This document shows positions 1 through 7,667 of a stretch of 55,754 bases of DNA, one piece after another. Numbering within the stretch: the stretch's first letter is position 1; every line of letters begins with the position of its first letter. The notes beneath the pieces are model-generated. The model was not told the DNA's origin. It ran no database searches and worked only from the letters and a program-made list of their open reading frames with translations. Made by a program: the position numbers and the translations under genes. This DNA is from Cyanobacteria bacterium QS_8_64_29 (lineage in GTDB: Bacteria; Cyanobacteriota; Cyanobacteriia; Cyanobacteriales; Rubidibacteraceae), in the NCBI GenBank assembly GCA_003022125.1, contig PXQH01000022.1, positions 1-55,754 of the forward strand, in the 5' to 3' direction.

Positions 1-74
1 CTAGCTGGCCTATGTCCTTCCTTTGAGCGCGTCAAGGCGCTATTCCGGCTACTTATCGAGCATGACATCTTTAA

Positions 75-591
75 ATTTTCGATGCTACGCCAGTACGGGC
101 TCGTTCACGTGTAAGTTGTGATTGCTATAGTAGCTTTACCGGAACAGATAATGACTCGGATAGCATAAAGGATCAATGCAATGCAACCAGCGAAAGCGAT
201 GGTTTTGCACATGCGCTTTTAGAAAGCGATCGAGTAAAAGAAGGTGTAGACGATACTGTAAATTTTAGCGAATATAGCAGTCGTAGACTGGATGTGAACG
301 GAGTTAGCTTGTTGGCAAAGCTCTAGAATCCTCTCGAAGTGGGAATTAAGTTCCCAAAGGCAAGTCCACTTACCTGTTCACGATCCACGTGTTTTGCTAT
401 ATGACGATCTTGACAGCGAAGGAGAGCAATCTGGAAAAGAATATTCAATAGAAAGAACTCAGTCGGTTTTGAGTCGTGCCCCCTATGATGTGGTCAGGCT
501 AAAATATGATGCTTATCATGACGGCGAAAGCGTTGCTGCTGTTTATACAGAAATAATTATTGATGAGACGTTTAACTGTCCGCCCCAATAA
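75..591 (+). pseudogene. Broken open frames upstream of the pseudopilin genes
   Basis: Two open stretches lie here in different frames: one from about 75 to 326, which lacks a convincing start codon, and one ending at 591 that is open back through about 301. Joined by one frameshift near 300-326 they would give a single acidic, Ser/Asp-rich protein tail ending in FNCPPQ. Base composition is AT-rich like the two pilin genes that follow, and the second frame overlaps the next gene's start by 29 bases, which suggests one former operon. I infer a degenerate or frameshifted upstream pilin-operon gene. I do not recognise the family. The window also begins with an open frame (1-114) that could be the tail of another gene. 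Confidence 0.35.
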
Positions 592-1117
592 ATTGAAACA
601 AGCGTCAGCCCAAAATGCCGGGTTTACGCTTATAGAGCTTATTGTGGCCACGGTTATTATTGGAATACTAGCCGCCATAAGCGCACCTGGCATGCTTGCC
701 TGGTATAGCAACACTAAGGTGAATGTCGCACTCAATCAGGTGCGCGGCACGTTAAAGCAAGCCCAGCGCAAAGCAATTCAAAAAAGTAAGCCTTGCATGG
801 TTGAAATAGATAAAAATAATAATAATAGCATTATGGTTACTGAGCCCACTGGAGTTACTAGTGATTACTGTAATGTTATAGAGCCTGATTTTAAAGGCGC
901 CGCGATAGAAACCAATATTGGTAGCAACCAGACAAAATTTACGTTCCGCGGGACCAATACGCTTAGCGATGCTAGAACGATTGTTTTCTTTATTCAAGAC
1001 AATCCGGATGCTTATAATAAAAAGTGCCTAGTTATTTCTAGCCCTCTAGGCGTTATTCGGGAAGGAGACTACTCAGGTGATGAAACCTCGCCTAGTGCTA
1101 GCTCTTGCACGACTTAA
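563..1117 (+). CDS. Type IV pseudopilin, GspH-like
   Basis: Secreted or membrane-anchored pseudopilin of a type IV pilus or type II-like assembly system. The N-terminus carries a class III prepilin signal: a short basic leader, then G followed by FTLIELIVATVIIGILAAI, with the conserved Glu at +5 after the expected cleavage site. The rest is a small globular domain with Cys pairs (near residues 79, 105, 153 and 182) and a C-terminal segment ending around CLVISSPLGVIREG, as in GspH/FimT-type minor pilins. The start is ATG 563; a TTG at 560 is also in frame. It overlaps the next pseudopilin gene by 38 bases. It resembles the HpsB/HpsC-type pseudopilins of cyanobacterial polysaccharide secretion loci, but that specific assignment is an inference. 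Low-GC codon use sets it apart from most of the window. Confidence 0.8.
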   Translation: MRRLTVRPNKLKQASAQNAGFTLIELIVATVIIGILAAISAPGMLAWYSNTKVNVALNQVRGTLKQAQRKAIQKSKPCMVEIDKNNNNSIMVTEPTGVTSDYCNVIEPDFKGAAIETNIGSNQTKFTFRGTNTLSDARTIVFFIQDNPDAYNKKCLVISSPLGVIREGDYSGDETSPSASSCTT

Positions 1118-1688
1118 GCGTAGTAAGTTACCGCAAGTGGCAGGATTTACGCTGATTGAGCTTCTGGTGGCAGCAGCGATGGGATCTATTGTCGTTGCCG
1201 CTACTGGTATTGGCCTAATGGCCATTTTGCGTTCGGATGCGCGTTCGGAGAACTTAACTAGGCAACGGACTGAGCTAAGTCGAGCTCTCGATTTCATAGG
1301 GGAAGAAACCAAAATGGCTACTGCTATTGGTAGTAGCGGATCTGAACCGGGTGAGTTTGATTGTAATAACGCTTCTGGTGTTTTGACCCTGGATATCCCT
1401 TCTGTGGATCCAAAAATTGTTTACTATACTAAGCCAGTTTCTAGCGATAGTAATTGGCTAAGTCCCGAGTCGATCTATCGATGGGGTCCCAGTTTTGATG
1501 GGGGCGGAGAATACGGTAATCCCAGCAATCCCGATGGTTGGAACTGCAATTTATTAGTAGACTCGATTGCTAGTGATGGCTTTCAAGTCACCGTTAATGG
1601 CACTCGGGAAGCAGAGCTAGTTTTGGAAGGAAAAATGGATGATGAGACTTACAAAGTGGAAACGACGGTCTTTGCCAGGGCCCAGTAA
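1080..1688 (+). CDS. Type IV pseudopilin, PilW/GspJ-like
   Basis: Second minor pilin of the pair, about 202 residues. The leader is long and basic and is followed by the processing site G/FTLIELLVAAAMGSIVVAATGI, a prepilin N-terminal helix. The downstream domain contains RTELSRALDFIGEETKMA, typical of PilW/GspJ-type subunits, where this helix is followed by a beta-rich domain. A good ribosome binding site (AAGGAG near 1062-1067) supports ATG 1080 or the adjacent in-frame GTG 1077. It overlaps the preceding gene, so the two are probably translated together. The likely role is as part of a pseudopilus tip complex for pilus assembly or polysaccharide export. The exact substrate is not visible. 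Composition returns to GC-rich immediately after its stop. Confidence 0.78.
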   Translation: MKPRLVLALARLKRSKLPQVAGFTLIELLVAAAMGSIVVAATGIGLMAILRSDARSENLTRQRTELSRALDFIGEETKMATAIGSSGSEPGEFDCNNASGVLTLDIPSVDPKIVYYTKPVSSDSNWLSPESIYRWGPSFDGGGEYGNPSNPDGWNCNLLVDSIASDGFQVTVNGTREAELVLEGKMDDETYKVETTVFARAQ

Positions 1689-1887
1689 CGAGGCAAACCT
1701 CGCACTAGCTCTGTTGCCGTTTGCACCGGGTGTTCCTTAACTGCCGTCCAACTCCCGAAGCGGGCGCTATCCCGCACTTGGAGCCGATCCAAAGGCGTCA
1801 ATCCCGCCGGCTCGCCCCATGCGCTTGCTCGAGCGGCTGCCCCTGAGCGGGCGGTTAGAATCGCAGGCCCCTTGACCGAATGACCCC

Positions 1888-1910
1888 GGGGATTGCGGCT
1901 CGCAATCCCC
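1888..1910. other. Perfect 10-bp stem-loop
   Basis: GGGGATTGCG, a 3-base loop GCT, then CGCAATCCCC form a perfect hairpin 34 bases before the start of the next gene. No T-run follows, so it is not a canonical intrinsic terminator. It could be a leader structure of the downstream gene or a protein-binding palindrome. The rest of the 1689-1944 gap shows no gene I can support. Confidence 0.5.
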
Positions 1911-1944
1911 CAACTCAGCCGCTCTGCGTCGTTGGAGGCAGCCC

Positions 1945-2229
1945 ATGGTCACCATCCCGGACGACACCTACCAGCACCTGGTTTCCTGCTTGCAGGCCCA
2001 CGCTCCGGCGGATGCCGGTGCCCGCCAGGTGCTCGAAGAACTGCAGCGGGCGGTGCGCCCCACCCCGCGCCCCCGAAAGCAGGTGTCGCTGCCGCCGCTG
2101 GAGACCCCCAACCCCGCACCGGCGCTGGTAGCCGCCGATGCAGGCAGACGCTTCAGTAAAGCCATTGCCTGCCGCGATAGCGACGGTTCAACGGTCGAGC
2201 TAACCGTCTCGCAGCGCCGATTGGCGTGA
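1945..2229 (+). CDS. Hypothetical protein, 94 aa
   Basis: Small protein of about 94 residues, not recognised. A GGAGGC ribosome binding site about 5 bases upstream of ATG 1945, and codon use typical of the window, make it a credible gene. The N-terminal part (MVTIPDDTYQHLVSCL) looks helical. The middle is Pro/Arg-rich (RPTPRPRKQ) and the C-terminus includes a mixed hydrophilic stretch ending SQRRLA. No transmembrane segment or known motif is seen. It overlaps by 4 bases the start of the dead methyltransferase gene that follows, so it was probably cotranscribed with it. Confidence 0.6.
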   Translation: MVTIPDDTYQHLVSCLQAHAPADAGARQVLEELQRAVRPTPRPRKQVSLPPLETPNPAPALVAADAGRRFSKAIACRDSDGSTVELTVSQRRLA

Positions 2230-2817
2230 ACGCGATAAGTGATCGCCGCTCCCCCTGGGAGGCGCGCTGGCAGCAGGGGAAAACGGGGTGGGATCGCGGC
2301 GCGCCCAGTCCGGCCCTCGAACGCTGGCTAGCGCTGGATGCCATTCCCGGCGATCGCGTGCTCGTGCCCGGTGCCGGCCGCGGTTACGAAGTTAAGCTAC
2401 TGGCGCAGCGCGGCTATGCCGTTATCCCATTTTCCGGAGCTAGCGCACTAGGATAGAGGTGGTGAGCTGAAGTTAGCCATGACTACCGTCTTCAACACCG
2501 AGATTGCCGAGTCCCCCCAGCAGCCCCTTCAATGCCATCTACGAGCAAACCTGCCTCTGCGCGCTGGAGCCGCCCCTGTGGCCGGCGTACGAGGCGCGCC
2601 TGGCCAGCTGGCTCCGACCGGGCGGCGTCCTGCTAGTGCTGTTCATGCAAACCGGGTGATCGCCGCAGGAAGGGCCGCCCCATCACTGCGACTGGACGGC
2701 CATGCAGGTGCTGTTTGCCAGCGAGCGCTGGTTTGGCCCCAGGCCCCGCCGCTCGAAATCCCCCATCCCAGCGGCCTGCGCGAGTTGGGGGTTTGCCTGC
2801 AGCGGCGTGCCCCCTAG
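2226..2817 (+). pseudogene. Decayed TPMT-family methyltransferase
   Basis: Remnant of a thiopurine-methyltransferase-type (TPMT/YjiA-like) SAM-dependent methyltransferase. The first frame reads PWEARWQQGKTGWDRG...VLVPGAGRGYEVKLLAQRGYAVI, the family's N-terminus and SAM-binding loop, then breaks at about 2432 and stops at 2456. The conserved middle (NAIYEQTCLCALEP, WLRPGGVLLVLFMQTG) resumes in another frame at about 2528. That frame hits a TGA at 2657 and continues with GPPHHCDWTAMQVLF. A further shift near 2740 is needed to reach the conserved end PPLEIPHPSGLRELG and the stop at 2817. So at least three lesions are visible: an internal replacement or deletion of tens of codons, a nonsense codon and a frameshift. 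Confidence 0.85.
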
Positions 2818-2903
2818 CTCGCAAGCGCTCGCATTGGCCTTATACCGCACTCAAGGGGTTACGTTCGGGATCGCAGCGGGCAATGGCAACCGAGGAAGGC
2901 AGC

Positions 2904-3332
2904 ATGTACCGCATTGGCGAAGCTGCCCGCCAGTTGGGCCTCAATCCCCAGACGCTCTACTTCTACGAGCGGCGCGGCCTAATTCCGCCGCCGCAACGCA
3001 CGCGAGCGGGGCACCGCCTGTTCGACGAAGCCACAATGGAACGCCTGCCGTTCATTACCCGGGCCAAGGCGCTGGGCCTGTCCTTGAGCGAGATCCAACA
3101 GCTGCTGGCCCAGCCGAACGGCGAGGCGATCACCTGTCGCGACGGGTACCGGCAACTCAGCGCCAAGGTCCAGCAGCTCGAGCGGCAAATCGCGCAGCTG
3201 CAAGCCCTCAAATCGGAGCTGCAGCAGCGGATGGCGTGCTGCCAGCACAACCGGCAAGGTGAGGAGGCCGAGACGCCGTGCCTGGCCTTCGACCGCCCGT
3301 CCGCTCCGTCTCGCGACTGCTCGAGCCATTAG
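2904..3332 (+). CDS. merR: MerR-family regulator, probable Hg(II)-responsive
   Basis: Transcription activator/repressor of the MerR family, about 142 residues. The N-terminal winged helix-turn-helix (MYRIGEAARQLGLNPQTLYF, then YERRGLIPP and the R..GHRLFD wing) is followed by a long dimerisation helix (residues about 80-110). Cys78, Cys112/113 and Cys126 are present. The 35-residue spacing from Cys78 to Cys113 matches the first two of the three Hg-binding cysteines of classical MerR; the second interval is longer (13 versus 9). It heads a same-strand cluster with rhodanese, transporter, merA and merC, so it probably controls this block from a promoter in 2818-2882. An in-frame ATG at 2883 is an alternative start (adds MATEEGS). 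No clear MerR-type operator was recognised. Confidence 0.82.
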   Translation: MYRIGEAARQLGLNPQTLYFYERRGLIPPPQRTRAGHRLFDEATMERLPFITRAKALGLSLSEIQQLLAQPNGEAITCRDGYRQLSAKVQQLERQIAQLQALKSELQQRMACCQHNRQGEEAETPCLAFDRPSAPSRDCSSH

Positions 3333-3365
3333 CCCCAAATTGCAGGCACTACCTGGGAGGGCACC

Positions 3366-3701
3366 ATGACAGACATCATTTCCCGAGACGAGCTCAAAGC
3401 CCAGCTCGATCACGGCGAGCCCCTTATTTTAATCGACACGCTGCCAGAGCAGGCCTATCGCAAGCATCACCTGCCCGGCGCCATCAACATTCCCTCGGAC
3501 GACATCAACCAGGTTGCTCCACAGCGGCTGCCTGACAAAAATGCCCCCATCGTTGTCTACTGCGCCAATGGTCCCTGCAAGCGATCACAGCGGGCTTGGG
3601 AGCGCCTTAAGGCGCTGGGCTATACCCAAGTTTGGGAGTACGACGAAGGACGCGAGGATTGGGTTGCTGCCGGCTTGCCGGTCGAGTCGGCTGACGCATG
3701 A
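3366..3701 (+). CDS. Rhodanese-like sulfurtransferase
   Basis: Single-domain rhodanese of 111 residues, cytoplasmic. The substrate-binding/active loop is CANGPCKRS (Cys66, with a second Cys at 71), preceded by the typical HLPGAINIP segment and strand IVVYC. Such proteins carry persulfide sulfur and are common in metal and metalloid resistance clusters, where they may deal with thiol-bound metal or sulfide. It starts 33 bases after the merR stop with GGGAGG upstream of the ATG. It overlaps the next gene by 4 bases (ATGA), which implies translational coupling to the transporter. The specific substrate is unknown. Confidence 0.85.
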   Translation: MTDIISRDELKAQLDHGEPLILIDTLPEQAYRKHHLPGAINIPSDDINQVAPQRLPDKNAPIVVYCANGPCKRSQRAWERLKALGYTQVWEYDEGREDWVAAGLPVESADA

Positions 3702-4654
3702 GGCTCTTCGAGCGGCTGCAGCCGCTGGCCATATTGGCTTCCGCCCTCCTGGGCTTAGCGCTTGCGCGCCTTGAGGCCTTGGCTGCGGCGGCTGCCCCCC
3801 TCGTCACGCCGCTGCTGGTTGCGGTTATCTACGCCACGTTGCTGCCCATCGGGCAGCAGCAGCTCGGGCGAGCCCTCGGCCACCGCAAAGTTACCCTGGC
3901 CAGCTTGGGGCTCAACTTTGTCTGGACGCCCTTGCTGGCCTGGGGCTTGGGCGCTGTTTTTTTGGCAGATGCACCCGATCTGCGCTTGGGCTTGCTCTTG
4001 CTGTTAGTAACGCCCTGCACGGACTGGTACGTGGTGTTTACCGGCATTGCCCGCGGGGATGTGGCCCTTGCCACTGCCCTGCTGCCGCTCAACGCCATCC
4101 TGCAGCTAGCGCTGCTGCCGCTTTATGTGTGGGGGCTGGCTGGCTCGCTGGTTGCCCTGCCCCCTCAGACGCTATTGGTGCGCATTGCGCTCGTTTTCTT
4201 GCTGCCGCTGGTGCTCGCTGCCCTGACCCGCCAGCTCGTCCCGCGACTTTGGGGCCAGCGCGCGTGGCAGGCGCTACTGCCGCGCGCCGAAACCGGCCAG
4301 TTGCTGGCCCTCAATGCTGCCGTTGCCGCCCTCTTTGCGGCTGAAGGCGAGGCCTTGCTGCAACAGCCAGCGTTGCTGCTGCGGCTGCTGCCACCGCTGG
4401 GGCTGTTTTTTGCCCTCAACTGGGTGCTCGGTCAGTGGCTGGGCCGCCGCTTGCAATTGCACTACCCCGAGCAGGCTTGCCTGAGCTGCACCACGCTTGC
4501 GCGCAACTCGCCCGTCGCGCTGGTGATCGCAGCTTCGGCGTTTCCGCATCGCCCCTTGGTTGCCATCGCGTTGGCGATCGGGCCGCTGATCGAGCTGCCG
4601 GTTTTGGCCCTGGTCTCGCAAGCGCTGCTGCGGCAGCGCCCCTCGCAGCCTTGA
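3698..4654 (+). CDS. Acr3/BASS-type transporter (arsenite-like)
   Basis: Polytopic inner-membrane protein of 318 residues with about nine or ten hydrophobic segments. It belongs to the bile acid:sodium symporter/Acr3 superfamily. The segment LLLVTPCTDWYVVF (Cys107) corresponds to the conserved Pro-Cys-Thr of Acr3 arsenite exporters, and NAILQL and ARNSPVALVIAASAF match the second conserved region (ArNSp...A). I infer export of arsenite or another oxyanion or metal complex. A role in the mercury block is suggested only by position between rhodanese and merA. It overlaps the upstream stop codon by 4 bases. Confidence 0.75.
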   Translation: MRLFERLQPLAILASALLGLALARLEALAAAAAPLVTPLLVAVIYATLLPIGQQQLGRALGHRKVTLASLGLNFVWTPLLAWGLGAVFLADAPDLRLGLLLLLVTPCTDWYVVFTGIARGDVALATALLPLNAILQLALLPLYVWGLAGSLVALPPQTLLVRIALVFLLPLVLAALTRQLVPRLWGQRAWQALLPRAETGQLLALNAAVAALFAAEGEALLQQPALLLRLLPPLGLFFALNWVLGQWLGRRLQLHYPEQACLSCTTLARNSPVALVIAASAFPHRPLVAIALAIGPLIELPVLALVSQALLRQRPSQP

Positions 4655-4711
4655 CCCTATACCCAACGCTAGGGATTAGCGTGGCAGCAGACTGCAGCTC
4701 GACGTCCCGCG

Positions 4712-6139
4712 ATGGCAACCTCCCCTACCGAGACAATCCGCTTCGATCTCGCTGTTATTGGAACGGGCGGCGCCGGCATGGCCGCCGCTATTAAAGGGGC
4801 CGAGCTGGGGTGCTCGGTGGCACTCATCGAGGCCGGCACGCTCGGGGGTACCTGCGTCAATGTCGGCTGCATTCCCTCCAAGACGCTGGTGCGGGCTGCC
4901 GAGGCTTACGAGCGCGCGCACCGGCCGGCCTTTGCCGGCCTGCAGGTGCATGCTGATGGCGTGGACTGGTCGGCCCTAATGCACCACAAAGACGGCTTGG
5001 TGGAGCAGTTGCGACAGCACAAGTACCGCGACGTGCTGGCGGCCTATCAGGATTACATCTCACTCTGGCAAGGGCGCGCCCGCCTGCAGGCAGATGGCGG
5101 GGTTGCCATCGAGGGCGGCCCCACCCTCGCTGCCGAGCGCGTCGTCGTAGCCACAGGCGCTAGTCCCCATATCCCGGCAATCGAAGGAATCGAGAATGTT
5201 GAGGTCCTCACGAGCACAACGGCAATGGAACTGACGCACCAGCCGCGATCACTGCTGGTGGTGGGCGGCGGTTCCATTGGGGTAGAGCTGGGGCAAACCT
5301 TGGCCCGCCTGGGTACCGAGGTGACGCTGCTGCAGCGCAATCCTTATCTCCTGCCGGGGCACGAGCCGGCGCTGAGCGAGCGGCTCGCGGGCTACCTGCG
5401 CGCGGAAGGGCTGCAAGTAGTGGCCGAAGCCACGCCGGTGCACATCGCGCAAGACGGCGGCGACAAGGTCGTCACGGCTCGGGTGGCGGGCGAGCAGAAA
5501 ACCTTTCGCGCCGAGCACGTGCTGATGGCCACCGGGCGCGCGCCCAATACACAGGATTTGGGCCTGGCGGCAGCGGGCGTTGCCTGCAACGCGGATGGCG
5601 CCATTGCGGTGAGCGACACGCTCCAGACCAGCCAGCCGCACGTCTACGCCGCCGGTGACGTGACCGATTGCCCCAAGTTGGTCTATGTGGCGGCAGCCGG
5701 CGGCGGCATTGCCGCTGAAAATGCCCTCCAGGGTGACGCACAATCGCTGGATCTGGCGGCTTGCCCGGAGGTGGTGTTTAGCGACCCGCAGGTGGCCACA
5801 GTGGGTCTAACCGCGGGGCAGGCGCGCGAGCGGGGCTATAGCGTCAAAACGGCGACGCTGCCGCTAAGCGAGGTGCCGCGGGCGCTGGTGGCCGGCGACA
5901 CGCGCGGGGCAATTCATTTAGTGGCCAATGCCGACAGTGATCGGCTGCTGGGGGCGCACGTACTGGCTGCCGAAGGCGGCGAGACGATCCAAGCCGCGGC
6001 GCTGGCCCTGCGGTGGGGCGCGACCGTGCGCGACCTGCGGCGCACCCTGTTCCCCTATCTGGTGCAGGTCGAGGGGCTAAAGCTCGCCGCGCAGGCTTTC
6101 GAGACCGACCCCAGCAAGCTCTCATGTTGTGCCGGCTAG
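4712..6139 (+). CDS. merA: Mercuric reductase MerA (no NmerA domain)
   Basis: Flavoprotein disulfide reductase of 475 residues that reduces Hg(II) to Hg(0) with NADPH in the cytoplasm. FAD-binding motif GTGGAGMAAA (residues about 17-26); redox disulfide GGTCVNVGCIPSK (Cys48/Cys53); NADPH-binding GGGSIGVELG; FAD motif VYAAGDVTDC. The C-terminus is KLSCCAG, the paired cysteines that hand Hg(II) to the active site and that distinguish MerA from lipoamide dehydrogenase. There is no N-terminal heavy-metal-binding NmerA domain, as in many non-proteobacterial MerA proteins. A 57-base gap separates it from the transporter gene, and a MerC-like gene follows at once. Confidence 0.93.
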   Translation: MATSPTETIRFDLAVIGTGGAGMAAAIKGAELGCSVALIEAGTLGGTCVNVGCIPSKTLVRAAEAYERAHRPAFAGLQVHADGVDWSALMHHKDGLVEQLRQHKYRDVLAAYQDYISLWQGRARLQADGGVAIEGGPTLAAERVVVATGASPHIPAIEGIENVEVLTSTTAMELTHQPRSLLVVGGGSIGVELGQTLARLGTEVTLLQRNPYLLPGHEPALSERLAGYLRAEGLQVVAEATPVHIAQDGGDKVVTARVAGEQKTFRAEHVLMATGRAPNTQDLGLAAAGVACNADGAIAVSDTLQTSQPHVYAAGDVTDCPKLVYVAAAGGGIAAENALQGDAQSLDLAACPEVVFSDPQVATVGLTAGQARERGYSVKTATLPLSEVPRALVAGDTRGAIHLVANADSDRLLGAHVLAAEGGETIQAAALALRWGATVRDLRRTLFPYLVQVEGLKLAAQAFETDPSKLSCCAG

Positions 6140-6154
6140 TTTGAGGAGAAGCCC

Positions 6155-6523
6155 GTGCGACGCTTTTGGACTGACTAGGCTGACAAAGTTGGCCCGCTGG
6201 GCGCGATCACGGCCGCCCTGTGCTGCTTGGGCTTCCCAGCGGCCCTGGCGCTGCTCTCGGCGCTGGGCTTGGGATTTGTCATTAACGATGCCATCCTGCT
6301 GCCGCTGCTGGGCGTGTTTTTGGCCATTACGCTGGTTGGGTTGGCAGCCGGCACCCGCCGTCACGGCCGCCAGTGGCCGCTAGTGCTGGGGGCGATTGCG
6401 GCCGCTGTTACGTTTGGCTTTTTGTTTGTGGCGCCTGCGGTCTCCTATCTAGGTGTCGCCGGGTTGCTGGTTGCTGCGGCAGCCAACATTGCCCTGCGCG
6501 CTCAGCAGCTGCGGCACCGCTAG
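6155..6523 (+). pseudogene. merC: MerC-like mercury transporter with early amber codon
   Basis: From GTG 6155, preceded by GAGGAG at 6143-6148, the frame reads VRRFWTD, then TAG at 6176-6178, then ADKVGPLGAITAALCCLGFP and about 95 more residues to the stop at 6523. The body has four hydrophobic segments with the vicinal CysCys in the first (CCLGFP) and the motif LGLGFVINDAILLPLL, as in MerC-type membrane proteins that pass Hg(II) to MerA. Only the amber codon interrupts the frame. Translation might restart at an in-frame TTG or CTG (for example TTG 6227), but that would drop the CysCys pair. Most likely it is a recent nonsense mutation (Trp or similar to stop) or a sequencing error. Confidence 0.75.
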
Positions 6524-6557
6524 TGGCATCCTAGGCAGGACGACTGCCGAGCGTCCG

Positions 6558-7619
6558 ATGGCCCAGCAAGCCGAGAAATCCCCGAGCCAACCCGGCCTGT
6601 TGTTGGGACCGGGCGGGGCCGGCTGGTGGGATGCCGAGCGCGTCTCCGGCCCGCGCGTCCTGCACTGCGCCGATGGCTGGTGGCGGATGTGGTATTACGG
6701 GCGCGACCCGAGCTTCGATCGCGACATCAACCTGCCCACCGGCCGCTGCGGTATGGCCATCTCGCCCGACGGCGTGCGCTGGGAGCGGGTGAGCGGCCCG
6801 CTAACCTTGGGGGCCATCTTGGAACCCCATCCCGATGGCAACTGCTTTGACTCGGGGCACGTGGGCGTCAGCGATGTCACCGTCAGCGACGGCCTGTACT
6901 GGCTGTGGTATTTCGGCGGCGATCGCAGCTGGCGCTCGGTCGGCGGCCGGCAAGCCAAAGGCATCTGCATGCAACCCGGTTGTGCCGTCTCGAGCGATGG
7001 CTTGCATTGGCTGCGCTTGGAAGGGCCCTACCGCGGGGCACTGCTGTCGCTCGGCGAGGCGGGCGCGTTCGATGAGCTGTTTTGTGCCTGGCCGCAGGTG
7101 GTGCGCGCTGGCGATGGCAGCTGGCTGCTTTACTACCATGCGCTCCATCCCGAGCGCGGCTTTTGGGTGGGCCTAGCTGTCTCGCCCGATGGTCTGCGCT
7201 GGGAGAAAGTGGGTCCGGTGCTAGGGCCGGGCGAGGCCGGCCGCTTTGATGAGGGTGGGGCCGGCACGCGCCACATCTGCCGCATGGGCGAGCGCTACGT
7301 CATGTTCTACGAAGGCGTCAACGCCAGCCACTATCACGCCATCGGCCTGGCCACCTCCGCCGACGGCCGCCACTGGCACAAGCAGGATGGCGACGCGCCA
7401 GCAGGCGCAGCGTTTGCCCCGGCTCCCACTGGCTCGGGGCGCTGGGATGCCCGCGCGGTAGGGACCCCCTGTGTCGTGCCCATGGCCGATGGCAGCTGGC
7501 GCATGTACTACATCGGCGCTAGTGAAGGCGGGACGGACGAGCTCACCAGCCAGCACCAGATCGGGCTGGCGGTCAGCGAGGGGCACGATTTCGCGCGCTG
7601 GCGGCGCTGGGGCGAATAG
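6558..7619 (+). CDS. Glycoside-hydrolase-like beta-propeller protein
   Basis: Protein of 353 residues built of repeated blades. It shows recurrent W-x-M-W/Y-Y-Y motifs (WWRMWYYGR, GLYWLWYFGG, GSWLLYYHAL, ERYVMFYEGV, GSWRMYYIGA) and recurrent SPDGxRWE/SSDGLHWL/SADGRHWH repeats. This is the pattern of five-bladed propellers of the GH43/GH32/GH62 clans. No signal peptide is seen, so it is probably cytoplasmic. Catalytic acids cannot be assigned by eye and the substrate is unknown. It starts 34 bases after merC on the same strand but need not be functionally linked to mercury resistance. Confidence 0.7.
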   Translation: MAQQAEKSPSQPGLLLGPGGAGWWDAERVSGPRVLHCADGWWRMWYYGRDPSFDRDINLPTGRCGMAISPDGVRWERVSGPLTLGAILEPHPDGNCFDSGHVGVSDVTVSDGLYWLWYFGGDRSWRSVGGRQAKGICMQPGCAVSSDGLHWLRLEGPYRGALLSLGEAGAFDELFCAWPQVVRAGDGSWLLYYHALHPERGFWVGLAVSPDGLRWEKVGPVLGPGEAGRFDEGGAGTRHICRMGERYVMFYEGVNASHYHAIGLATSADGRHWHKQDGDAPAGAAFAPAPTGSGRWDARAVGTPCVVPMADGSWRMYYIGASEGGTDELTSQHQIGLAVSEGHDFARWRRWGE

Positions 7620-7667
7620 GGGGCGCCGTGCTAGGCTCGTCCACTGTTGGAGCTGCCATCCGAGCGC

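Noticed and set aside
2702-3262. Open frame of 186 codons overlapping merR
   Set aside because: It is an Arg/Pro/Ala-rich shadow of the MerR gene in another frame; no family signal and no ribosome binding site.
5249-5743. Antisense open frame of 164 codons inside merA
   Set aside because: High-GC antisense shadow of a strong conserved coding frame.
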